Assembly (NCBI RefSeq): GCF_900104175.1
Contig: NZ_FNIX01000026.1
Location: 1-64,000 of the forward strand
Length of the DNA stretch: 64,000 nt
Reading direction: 5' to 3'
DNA from: Lentzea jiangxiensis
GTDB taxonomy: Bacteria; Actinomycetota; Actinomycetes; Mycobacteriales; Pseudonocardiaceae
The first letter of the stretch is position 1. Each line of letters starts with the position of its first letter. The translations under genes and the position numbers were made by a program. Below are positions 8,862 to 15,503 of this stretch, in pieces. The notes below the pieces were generated by a model, which did not search any database, was not told where the DNA came from, and saw only the letters and a program-made list of their open reading frames with translations.

Positions 8862-9661
8862 CAGACGGCCTTTCCGAGGAAGACGTTCTCGACGTGCTCG
8901 GTGAGCGCGTCGTCGGGGCGGCGGAACCAGTAGCCCGCCGTGGAACGCGGAACAACACCGAGGCGCTTGAGGTGCACCGCGAGTTCCGCCTGCCGCACGA
9001 GCAGCCCGGCCGGGTCGATCACCGGGACGCCGTGCAGCTCCTTGGTGCCGAGGTGCCAGAAGATCTCCGCCGGGATGCCCTCTCCGGGGATCAGCACCTG
9101 GGCGCCGGCGTCGACGGCCCTCTTCGCGGCTGCGTCGAACACCTCGATGAACCGGTCGAAGTCGCCGTCGAGCGCCTGGCGGACGGCCTCGTGGCCGTCG
9201 TCGACCAGTTCGTAGGCCGCCAGCCTGCCGGTGAGGCCGTAGCGCTCGATGTTCTCGGTGATGATCTCGCGCAACGCCGGCATGAAACCGAGGACGCCGA
9301 AGCGGTAGCCCAGCATGGCGGAGTAGAAGAAGCTCGTCTCGCCGTAGCCGAGCGTCGGGATCGACGTCTGGGCCCGGCCGTCGTGCAGGCCGGGGTCCTG
9401 GCCCGCGGCGATCACCCAGGCGTCGAACCCCTGGCGTTCGGCCTCGACCGCGCCACGGGCGAAGTACGCGTTGAAGTGGATCTGCAGCGCGCCGAACTTG
9501 ACGAGGTCGAACGGGGTTTCGGTGTCGTAGGTGCCTTCCGGCAGGGTCTTGATGACGATCTCGGTGCCGGGTGAGGTGACTTCGGCCAGGTGCTTGCGGT
9601 ACCACTCGTCGAGCAGTGGCAGGCGGCCTTCGACGGTGTGCTTGTGGAACCAGATCTTCAC
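8861..9661 (-). CDS. Asp/Glu/hydantoin-racemase superfamily protein lacking cysteine
   Basis: This 266-residue protein has the two-lobe pattern of the Asp/Glu/hydantoin racemase superfamily (FDAWVIAAGQDPGL near 80-93 and AGAQVLIPGEGIPAEIFW near 180-197). In racemases each of these positions holds a catalytic cysteine; here they are AGQ and GEG, and no cysteine occurs anywhere in the protein. Two-base deprotonation as in racemases is therefore unlikely; a decarboxylase, isomerase or lyase role is possible. The GTG start overlaps the monooxygenase stop by 4 nt (GTGA), and its stop overlaps the hemB start. The substrate is presumably an acidic intermediate of this operon. Confidence 0.75.
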   Translation of the reverse strand: MKIWFHKHTVEGRLPLLDEWYRKHLAEVTSPGTEIVIKTLPEGTYDTETPFDLVKFGALQIHFNAYFARGAVEAERQGFDAWVIAAGQDPGLHDGRAQTSIPTLGYGETSFFYSAMLGYRFGVLGFMPALREIITENIERYGLTGRLAAYELVDDGHEAVRQALDGDFDRFIEVFDAAAKRAVDAGAQVLIPGEGIPAEIFWHLGTKELHGVPVIDPAGLLVRQAELAVHLKRLGVVPRSTAGYWFRRPDDALTEHVENVFLGKAV

Positions 9662-10827
9662 GGGGCGACGGACCCTTCGAGTGTGGGCGCTGGGTACCTG
9701 GGAGCCGAGTCGAGCATCGACGCCTGCACCAGATACCGCGCCGCTTCGATTGGATTGCTCGCTGTGACAGCGAGTTCGCGCACCGCGGCGTCGACCGAAC
9801 CCGGTTGTCCGTCCACTCCGGACACCCGTGCTTCGCTGGCCGGGATGACGTGGTCGGTGACCACGTTCCGGCGGCGCCGCGCGGCTTCGTCGAGCAGTGC
9901 GCTTCCGTGGTCGCCGTTGACCACGTGGGACAGTGCCGTGGCGATGTCGACCGCGTCGTGGATGCCGCAGTTCATGTTCATGCCACCGGCGGTGGAGGTG
10001 AGGTGGGCCGCGTCGCCCGCGAACAGGACGCGTCCCACCCGGTAGTCGTCGATCACGCGGCGCGAGGTGCGGTAGGTGTGCGCCCCACGCACCTCGATCC
10101 GGTCGGCCAGTGTCGGTAGAGCCTTGTGCAGCAGCTCTTCCACCGCCACCGCTGCCGGGTCGGCGGTGTGCGGCAGGCGCAGGATGACCCGCCAGTGGTC
10201 GGGCAGGCCCAGGACGCTGCAGGACTGCACCGGGTCGCGGAAGTACGTCATCGGCGAGAGGCCCGGCAGCAACCGGTCCAGCTCGGTGGTCGTGATGACG
10301 CGCAGCGCGTAGGTCGGGTACTCCTCGCCGGGGAAGTCCAGGCCCAACGCGGTGCGGACCGTGCTGTGCGCGCCGTCGGCCGCGATCACGTAGTCGGCGC
10401 GGACCGTGCCGTTGTCCGTGATCAGCTCGACGCCGTTCTCGTCCTGGTGCACCTCGGCGACTGCCGTGTTCCAGCGGATCTCGGCCGTGAGTCGCCCGAG
10501 CAGCAACGGGGTCAGCACCGTCTGCTCGGCGTGCAGGCGGAACGGGTGCGCAGTCCGGTCGGAGATGGCGTCGTAGCTCATCCGCGCCAGCAGCGCACCG
10601 GTCCGGCTGCGCCATTGCAGGTCGTGGACCTTGCGGCCCTGGGTGATGAACTCGTCGGCGACACCGAGCCCTGCCAGCAGGTCGAGCGTGGCCGGGTGGA
10701 ACGTCGAGGCGCGCGAGGCCGTGCCGAGTGCGGGACCCTGTTCCAGCAGCGTCACCGGAACGCCGTTGCGCGCCAGCACGAGGGCCGCGGTGAGCCCGAC
10801 CGGGCCCGCTCCGATCACCGCGATCAC
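9658..10827 (-). CDS. FAD-dependent aromatic-ring monooxygenase (PHBH fold)
   Basis: This 389-residue group A flavin monooxygenase has the dinucleotide motif VIGAGPVGLTAALVLARNG at the N-terminus, the DG motif (YVIAADGAHSTVR, about residues 145-157) and the second FAD motif GRVLFAGDAAHLTSTAGG. Such enzymes insert oxygen into aromatic or electron-rich rings using NAD(P)H. I chose the GTG at 10827, overlapping the upstream stop as GTGA, because the longer frame adds an Arg-rich N-terminus before the Rossmann strand. Its placement directly before hemB makes a pyrrole such as porphobilinogen a conceivable substrate (inference only). Confidence 0.9.
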   Translation of the reverse strand: MIAVIGAGPVGLTAALVLARNGVPVTLLEQGPALGTASRASTFHPATLDLLAGLGVADEFITQGRKVHDLQWRSRTGALLARMSYDAISDRTAHPFRLHAEQTVLTPLLLGRLTAEIRWNTAVAEVHQDENGVELITDNGTVRADYVIAADGAHSTVRTALGLDFPGEEYPTYALRVITTTELDRLLPGLSPMTYFRDPVQSCSVLGLPDHWRVILRLPHTADPAAVAVEELLHKALPTLADRIEVRGAHTYRTSRRVIDDYRVGRVLFAGDAAHLTSTAGGMNMNCGIHDAVDIATALSHVVNGDHGSALLDEAARRRRNVVTDHVIPASEARVSGVDGQPGSVDAAVRELAVTASNPIEAARYLVQASMLDSAPRYPAPTLEGSVAP

Positions 10828-11534
10828 GGCGCCAGCCGCCAATCCACGACAGCGTCCGGCGCGAGCCTGGACACCGCCCACCAGGCGGTGGCCAGGTTCG
10901 ACGTGATGATCGTGCGTTCGGTGCCCGCCTTGAGCTCCTCGAGCGCGGCGAGCGTGAACATGCCGGTGCCGGTCATCAGCAGCACCTCGTCCTTCGGGCG
11001 ATCAGCCGCGCGGACCTGCTCGACCAGTTCGTCGGCGGTGACGTCGTAGGGCGAGAAACCCTTGCTGGACCGCACCTTCACGATGTCGCGGACCTTGATG
11101 CCCGCTGCCTCCCAGTACGCCTGGGAGAGATCGGTGAGCCACTGCGCGTACGGGGACACGAGCGTGACCTCGGTGGCGTCGATGCTCGCCAACGCCGCCA
11201 GCACGGTGCGCGTCACGGTGGTGACCTCGACACCGAACCGCGCGCTCAGGTCGTCGCAGAACTCCTGTTCGCGCGCCGGCCCCTGCAGGTAGTGCGAGCC
11301 GCTGCACTCGGCCACAACCGCCCGCGCGCCGAGACGCCCGAACGAGGCGATCGCCGGCGCCAGCGCCTCGTTGTACTTGGCGATTCGCTCGCGCTGCTCG
11401 AACTCGGCGAACAACGGGAAACGCGTGGCGTGGACGTGCACGTGACCGGACAGCAGAGCGGTGATCTCCGGTTCGACCGCCGCATTTCCTGACGGCACCA
11501 CGACACCCAGTCGTGGAGCGGTTGGGTTGACCAT
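10824..11534 (-). CDS. Maleate isomerase / arylmalonate decarboxylase-like protein
   Basis: This 236-residue protein has the family N-terminus (RLGVVVPSGNAAVEPEI) and the AVVAECSGSHY motif with the first catalytic-type cysteine at C77. The second cysteine position, near 188-190, reads MTGTGM, so only one of the two positions is Cys. Maleate isomerases need both, while arylmalonate decarboxylases use only the second; this protein matches neither. It is the first gene of the seven-gene unit, and its promoter region has the CTACG-N6-CGTAG palindrome. A cofactor-free isomerase, decarboxylase or racemase for a dicarboxylic compound is the safest description. Confidence 0.75.
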   Translation of the reverse strand: MVNPTAPRLGVVVPSGNAAVEPEITALLSGHVHVHATRFPLFAEFEQRERIAKYNEALAPAIASFGRLGARAVVAECSGSHYLQGPAREQEFCDDLSARFGVEVTTVTRTVLAALASIDATEVTLVSPYAQWLTDLSQAYWEAAGIKVRDIVKVRSSKGFSPYDVTADELVEQVRAADRPKDEVLLMTGTGMFTLAALEELKAGTERTIITSNLATAWWAVSRLAPDAVVDWRLAP

Positions 11535-11613
11535 TCCCCCATGTCCTCCTCGCGTCCCGATGCGGCTCTGTTGGCGTTACCGCCGACGTTATTGGCGGGA
11601 CGGGAGGAGTTCA

Positions 11614-11629
11614 CTACGGGAGTCCGTAG
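11614..11629. promoter_or_regulatory. Palindromic operator candidate CTACG-N6-CGTAG, copy 2
   Basis: CTACGGGAGTCCGTAG lies 80-95 bases before the first gene of the racemase-hem operon. It matches the site at 2573-2588 in both arms and in the TCCGTAG half. The spacing to the start codon is similar to that of copy 1 relative to the CoA-transferase gene. Confidence 0.55.
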
Positions 11630-11650
11630 AATTGCTTGAGGGATAAAAGG

Positions 11651-11666
11651 CTTCGGGAAACCGAAG
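11651..11666. other. Small GAAA-tetraloop hairpin
   Basis: CTTCGG-GAAA-CCGAAG is a perfect 6-bp stem with a GNRA-type loop. It lies between the terminator of the EamA gene and the operator before the racemase operon. It may be a second-stage terminator element or part of the leader; no function can be shown. Confidence 0.35.
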
Positions 11667-11680
11667 CGATTTGCGTCACG

Positions 11681-11717
11681 AAAAAGGGCCTCCCGGGTCG
11701 CATTCCGGGAGGCCCTT
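11681..11717 (-). terminator. Intrinsic terminator after the EamA transporter gene
   Basis: A perfect 13-bp stem (11684-11696 with 11705-11717, 8-nt loop) is followed on the minus strand by TTTTT (11681-11685 read in reverse). It lies just downstream of the transporter stop and separates that gene from the racemase-hem operon. Confidence 0.88.
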
Positions 11718-11739
11718 CGCCGAGCGGGAGGGGTGGGGG

Positions 11740-12675
11740 TCAGCCCTTCGCCGCCGCGGGTGCCGGGGAGGGAGAGGATGCCTGCGCCGCGGCCTTCGGC
11801 TTGCGGCGCACGAGCATCACCCCGGCGACGGACACGATCGCGCCGACGTACAACGGCCAGCCGGCGGGCTCGCTGAGCACCAGCGCGCCGAGCGCGACCG
11901 AGACGATCGGGAACAGGTAGGTGACGGTCGACGCCACGGTCGGGCCGTCCTTGGTGATCAGCTGGAAGTTCAGGACGTAGGCGATACCCGTGCAGATCGG
12001 GCCGAGCACGGCGATCGCGATCAGCGCGTCGGCCCGCAGGTGCACCGGCTGCAGACCGGCGAACGGCATCGCGACCAGCAACAACGCACTCGCGGCTGTC
12101 AACTGGGCCGCGGCCAGCGTGAGCGGCGGAATGCCCCGCCCCGCGAGGAACTTGCCCATGTAGGCGAAGCTCGCGCCGAGGCTGACCGTGCCGACGACGA
12201 ACGCGACGATGCTGCTCGTGCTCCCCGCCGACCCCGCGTGCCACGGCGCCGCGATGATGATCGTGCCGACCATGCCGAACAGCACACCGCCGATCTTGGT
12301 GGCGGTCAGCTTGCGGTCCTGGCCGAGCACGTAGGCACCGACGATCGTCCACAGCGGCGTCGTCGAGTTGACCACGCCCGCGACGCTCGACGAGCCGTGC
12401 TGCTCACCCCACGCGAAGAGCACCCAGGGAATGGCGTTGCCCAGCAACGCGGCAACAGTGAGGTGGCCCCAGATCGCACCGCCCTTGGGCAGCCTTCCGC
12501 CCCGGCTGTAGACGAACGGCAGCAGCACGATCGCCCCGAGCACCAGCCGGGCGAACACCATCTGCACCGGGGAAAACGAGTATCCGGCGATTTTGATGAA
12601 GAGGAAGACCGAGCCCCAGATGAGGCCGAGCGCGATCAGCCTCACCAGGCTCATCCTGGACACGGCAGCAGACAT
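11740..12675 (-). CDS. EamA/DMT superfamily transporter
   Basis: This 311-residue membrane protein has about 10 hydrophobic segments arranged as two EamA repeats (first with GLIWGSVFLFIKIAGYSFSP, second with SLGASFAYMGKFLAGRGI). The family exports or imports small metabolites such as amino acids. I chose the ATG at 12675, preceded by AGGGA, over an in-frame start 28 codons earlier that adds a hydrophilic tail. It follows the LysR gene on the same strand after 124 bases and may be its target. The basic, Ala/Pro-rich C-terminus after helix 10 looks unstructured. Confidence 0.87.
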   Translation of the reverse strand: MSAAVSRMSLVRLIALGLIWGSVFLFIKIAGYSFSPVQMVFARLVLGAIVLLPFVYSRGGRLPKGGAIWGHLTVAALLGNAIPWVLFAWGEQHGSSSVAGVVNSTTPLWTIVGAYVLGQDRKLTATKIGGVLFGMVGTIIIAAPWHAGSAGSTSSIVAFVVGTVSLGASFAYMGKFLAGRGIPPLTLAAAQLTAASALLLVAMPFAGLQPVHLRADALIAIAVLGPICTGIAYVLNFQLITKDGPTVASTVTYLFPIVSVALGALVLSEPAGWPLYVGAIVSVAGVMLVRRKPKAAAQASSPSPAPAAAKG

Positions 12676-12799
12676 CGACAATCCCTGTTCCTCATGTCGG
12701 GAAATCCAGACCGAAGTAGTTGTAGGACGAGCTTCACACGCGCGCGCGTGAAGTTCCATCGAGAATTTGCGCTCTCGACCGTGCAGCGGAACTGAACGA

Positions 12800-13723
12800 T
12801 CAGCCCCGCTGGGCCACCTTCACCTCGGCCGCCTCGGCCAGGGCGCCCAGCACCGCGGCCAGGTGCGGCGCCTCTTCACTGCCCCTGCGCACGGCCGCGA
12901 ACACGTGCCGGGTGGGCTGCTCCGCGTCGAGCACCCTGATCACCACGTCGTCGCGCGGTCCCGCGTTGATGAGCCTCGGCACCAGCGCCAGGCCCAGCCC
13001 GAGCGCGACGGCACCCAAGGTGGCTTCCCAGTCGCCGATGTGGTGCACGATCTCGGGTGTGAAGCCGGCCGCGATGCACGCGGCGAAGGAGATGTCGCGG
13101 CACGTCCCCGTGTTGGAGAAGATCCACGCCTCGTTCGAAAGGTCCGCGAGCCGCACGACCGGCGCGTGCGCGAGCAGGTGGTGAACCGGCAACGCCACGT
13201 CGAAGCGTTCGGCCAGCAGCGCGACCCGGTGGAAGCGGCGGTCGGTGGCCGCGGGGCTGTCCTTGGACTCGAGGCTCAGCACCACGTCCACGTCGCCGCG
13301 CACCAACTGGTCGAACGAGTGCGGCGGATCCGACTCGACCAGCCGCACCGCGACACCGGGATGGCTGTCGCGCAGCTCGCGCACGGCGGGCAGCACCAGG
13401 CCGGACAGCGTGGCTGCGAACCCGGCGACGCGCACCTCGGCCACCGAGCCCTCCGAGTAGGCGAGGAGATCGGCCTGCACGCGTTCCAGCTCGGCGAAGA
13501 TGTCGTTGGCGCGCCGCAGCAGCACGCGTGCGGCGTCGGTGAGGCGGACCCGGCGGCCGACCGGCTCGATCAGGCGGACCCCCACTTCCTTCGACAGCGC
13601 CACGAGTTGCTGCGACACCGCGGACGGCGTGAGGTGCAGAGCCTGTGCGACGGCCGCGACGGTGCCGCGCTGGTCGAGTTCGCGCAGCATCCGCAGCTTG
13701 CGGACGTCCAGGTCCCCCATCAC
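12800..13723 (-). CDS. LysR-family transcriptional regulator
   Basis: This 307-residue protein starts with a LysR winged helix (RKLRMLRELDQRGTVAAVAQ, then LHLTPSAVSQQLVALSKEVG). A periplasmic-binding-protein-like effector domain follows (about 95-300). The start could be either of two adjacent ATG codons. It lies between the LLM oxidoreductase and the EamA transporter on one strand, so it probably controls the transporter and perhaps itself. The ligand is unknown. It is transcribed away from the PKS, and nothing in the sequence ties it to that gene. Confidence 0.93.
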   Translation of the reverse strand: MMGDLDVRKLRMLRELDQRGTVAAVAQALHLTPSAVSQQLVALSKEVGVRLIEPVGRRVRLTDAARVLLRRANDIFAELERVQADLLAYSEGSVAEVRVAGFAATLSGLVLPAVRELRDSHPGVAVRLVESDPPHSFDQLVRGDVDVVLSLESKDSPAATDRRFHRVALLAERFDVALPVHHLLAHAPVVRLADLSNEAWIFSNTGTCRDISFAACIAAGFTPEIVHHIGDWEATLGAVALGLGLALVPRLINAGPRDDVVIRVLDAEQPTRHVFAAVRRGSEEAPHLAAVLGALAEAAEVKVAQRG

Positions 13724-13754
13724 GCCCCCTCAGCGCACCGCGTGCACGTCCAGT

Positions 13755-14666
13755 TCACCGCAGCCCACCGGTTCCGAGATCCACGATCTCGGAAGCGACG
13801 AGTTCGAGCAACCCCAGGTAGTGCTCGGCCGGCTTGCGCACGGTCTCCCCCGGATAGGTCGTGTCCAGAACCACCTCGGTGGCCCCCAGGTCGGCGAGCG
13901 CGACCAGGTCCCCGCGCAGCTGGTCGACTGTGCCCTCCCCCAGGATCCGGTCGCGATCGCGCAACGGCCGCGAGGTGATCCTCAGCTTGATGCGCGGTGC
14001 CAGCGCCGGCACCGGCCGTTGCTGCTGCTCGGCGACACGTCGCAGCTGCGGCATCCCGATCTGCTCGAGATAGCCCGGCGGCACCGACGTCGGATGCCAC
14101 GCGTCGCCGTGCACCACCGCTCGCCGCACCGCACCCGTGCTGTGCCCGCCGACCCAGATCGGGATGGACCGCATCGGCCGCGGACCCGTCGCGACCGGTC
14201 CAAAACGGACAAAAGAGCCATCGAATTTCGCTATGTCGTTGTTCCACAACGCTTTCATGGCACGCAGCGACTCGTCCGCGATCCGGCCGCGGGACCGGTA
14301 GTCCGCGCCGACCGCGGCGAACTCACCGGGCGCCCAGCCCGCGGCCACGCCCAGCACCAGCCGTCCGCCGCTGAACTGGTCGACCGCCGCGGCCATCCTC
14401 GCCATCAGCAGCGGGTGCCGGTACGGCAGCACGATCACGGTCGTGCCGAGCTCGATGCGGCTGGTCTGGCCCGCGAGCCACGACAGCGTGGCGAACGGGT
14501 CGTAGAAGGGCGCGGGGAACAGGCGCTCGACGTCCGGGGTCAGCGCGACGTGGTCGGAGACCATCGCGAGGTGGTAGCCGAGCTGTTCGGCGTGCTGGGC
14601 CCAGCGCAGGATCTCGCCGGGCGCCGCGCGGTCGCCGTAGTTGGGGATGTTGACGCCGAACCTCAT
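13755..14666 (-). CDS. LLM-class F420-dependent oxidoreductase
   Basis: This 303-residue protein belongs to the luciferase-like monooxygenase class. It starts with the typical strand RFGVNIPNYGDRAAPGEILR and has WAQHAEQLGYHLAMVSDHV, then IELGTTVIVLPYRHPLLMARMAA and the GGRLVLGVAAGWAPGEFAAVG region seen in TIGR03619-like F420 enzymes. Members move hydride between F420 (or FMN) and an organic substrate. It lies 15 bases downstream of the YciI-LuxR gene and 31 bases upstream of lysR, so the three are likely co-transcribed. The substrate is unknown; a tailoring role for the neighbouring PKS product is possible but not shown. Confidence 0.88.
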   Translation of the reverse strand: MRFGVNIPNYGDRAAPGEILRWAQHAEQLGYHLAMVSDHVALTPDVERLFPAPFYDPFATLSWLAGQTSRIELGTTVIVLPYRHPLLMARMAAAVDQFSGGRLVLGVAAGWAPGEFAAVGADYRSRGRIADESLRAMKALWNNDIAKFDGSFVRFGPVATGPRPMRSIPIWVGGHSTGAVRRAVVHGDAWHPTSVPPGYLEQIGMPQLRRVAEQQQRPVPALAPRIKLRITSRPLRDRDRILGEGTVDQLRGDLVALADLGATEVVLDTTYPGETVRKPAEHYLGLLELVASEIVDLGTGGLR

Positions 14667-14681
14667 CAGGTGCTCCCGGGG

Positions 14682-15266
14682 TCAGGCGGCCAGCGCGGAG
14701 GCGAGCTGCGCCCTGCGGTTGATGCCGAGCTTGCGGTAGATGCTGGTGATGTGCAGCTCGACCGCGCGGACCGAGACCCGGAACTGGTGCGCGATCTCCC
14801 GGTTGGTCTTGCCGCCCACGATCAACGCGGCGATCCGGTGCTCGTGCGCGGTGAGAGCGCGACCATCCGTCACCGCGGCACGGGTGATGCGCGGGCCGCT
14901 CTCGATCCGGGAGATCAGCGAACCGGAGATCTCGGAAGAAGCCATAGTCAATCCCAATTGCTGCGGCTCAGGATCGCGGCCGGACGACAACGTCAGTTCG
15001 CCGACGAGCACGTGCCACTCGCGGACCTTGACACTGCGCACGAGCTTTCCCCGCACATACGGGTCTCCGTCGACCAGACGGCGCAACGCGTCGTCGTCCG
15101 CCGCCTCGCACAGCATCAGCCCGCCCGACTCGTCCGCGTACAGACCGCCCCCCAGCAGCACGCCACGCGCGGCCAGATCCTCCCAGTATCTGCGATGAGC
15201 GGGCCGGACTTCGACCAACCGCTCGTCCGCTGTCTCGAACACCATCTCGACCACGAACCTGGCCAT
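14682..15266 (-). CDS. YciI-like domain fused to a LuxR-type DNA-binding domain
   Basis: This 194-residue protein has two parts. Residues 1-95 form a YciI/dimeric alpha-beta barrel-like domain (ARFVVEMVFE, then LAARGVLLGGGLYADESGGL, VREWHVLVGEL). Residues 138-192 form a LuxR/GerE helix-turn-helix (LTAHEHRIAALIVGGKTNRE, then SVRAVELHITSIYRKLGI). YciI domains usually bind small molecules or act as lyases, so here one may sense a ligand for the DNA-binding domain. The promoter region contains the GTAC-N4-GTAC site shared with tetR. The gene is divergent from the PKS and may activate it. I do not know a characterised protein with this layout. Confidence 0.82.
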   Translation of the reverse strand: MARFVVEMVFETADERLVEVRPAHRRYWEDLAARGVLLGGGLYADESGGLMLCEAADDDALRRLVDGDPYVRGKLVRSVKVREWHVLVGELTLSSGRDPEPQQLGLTMASSEISGSLISRIESGPRITRAAVTDGRALTAHEHRIAALIVGGKTNREIAHQFRVSVRAVELHITSIYRKLGINRRAQLASALAA

Positions 15267-15305
15267 GTGGATCTCCCCCTGCTGAACCGTCGACCGCTGT
15301 AGTGA

Positions 15306-15317
15306 GTACGCCAGTAC
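15306..15317. promoter_or_regulatory. TetR operator candidate GTAC-N4-GTAC, copy 1
   Basis: GTACGCCAGTAC lies 40 bases before the YciI-LuxR start and overlaps a possible minus-strand promoter (TTGCGT, 17 bases, TACTCA). The same architecture, extended to GTACA on the right arm, occurs in the tetR leader at 19838-19849, so the linked TetR protein is the likely binder. Confidence 0.6.
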
Positions 15318-15448
15318 AAACTTGAACGCAAGACCTATTTTGAGTGTAGGGCGTCACGTTCCACCCTGCGAGACCGTCGTTACCGAGCCTCGGCCCGAAC
15401 CGGCAATTGCGTAGTTTGGCTTCCAACGAGACTACGGCCGGACTAAAG

Positions 15449-15472
15449 TTGACTCCGGGTACAGGGTTGTAC
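15449..15472 (+). promoter_or_regulatory. PKS promoter region with TTGACT and a GTAC-N6-GTAC repeat
   Basis: TTGACT at 15449-15454 resembles a -35 element and is followed by two GTAC boxes at 15459-15462 and 15469-15472. No convincing -10 is visible. The paired GTAC boxes have a different spacing from the tetR-type site and may be a weaker site for the same repressor. Confidence 0.35.
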
Positions 15473-15503
15473 TTCGAGCCACTTTGAACCCACCGGGGGA
15501 ACC

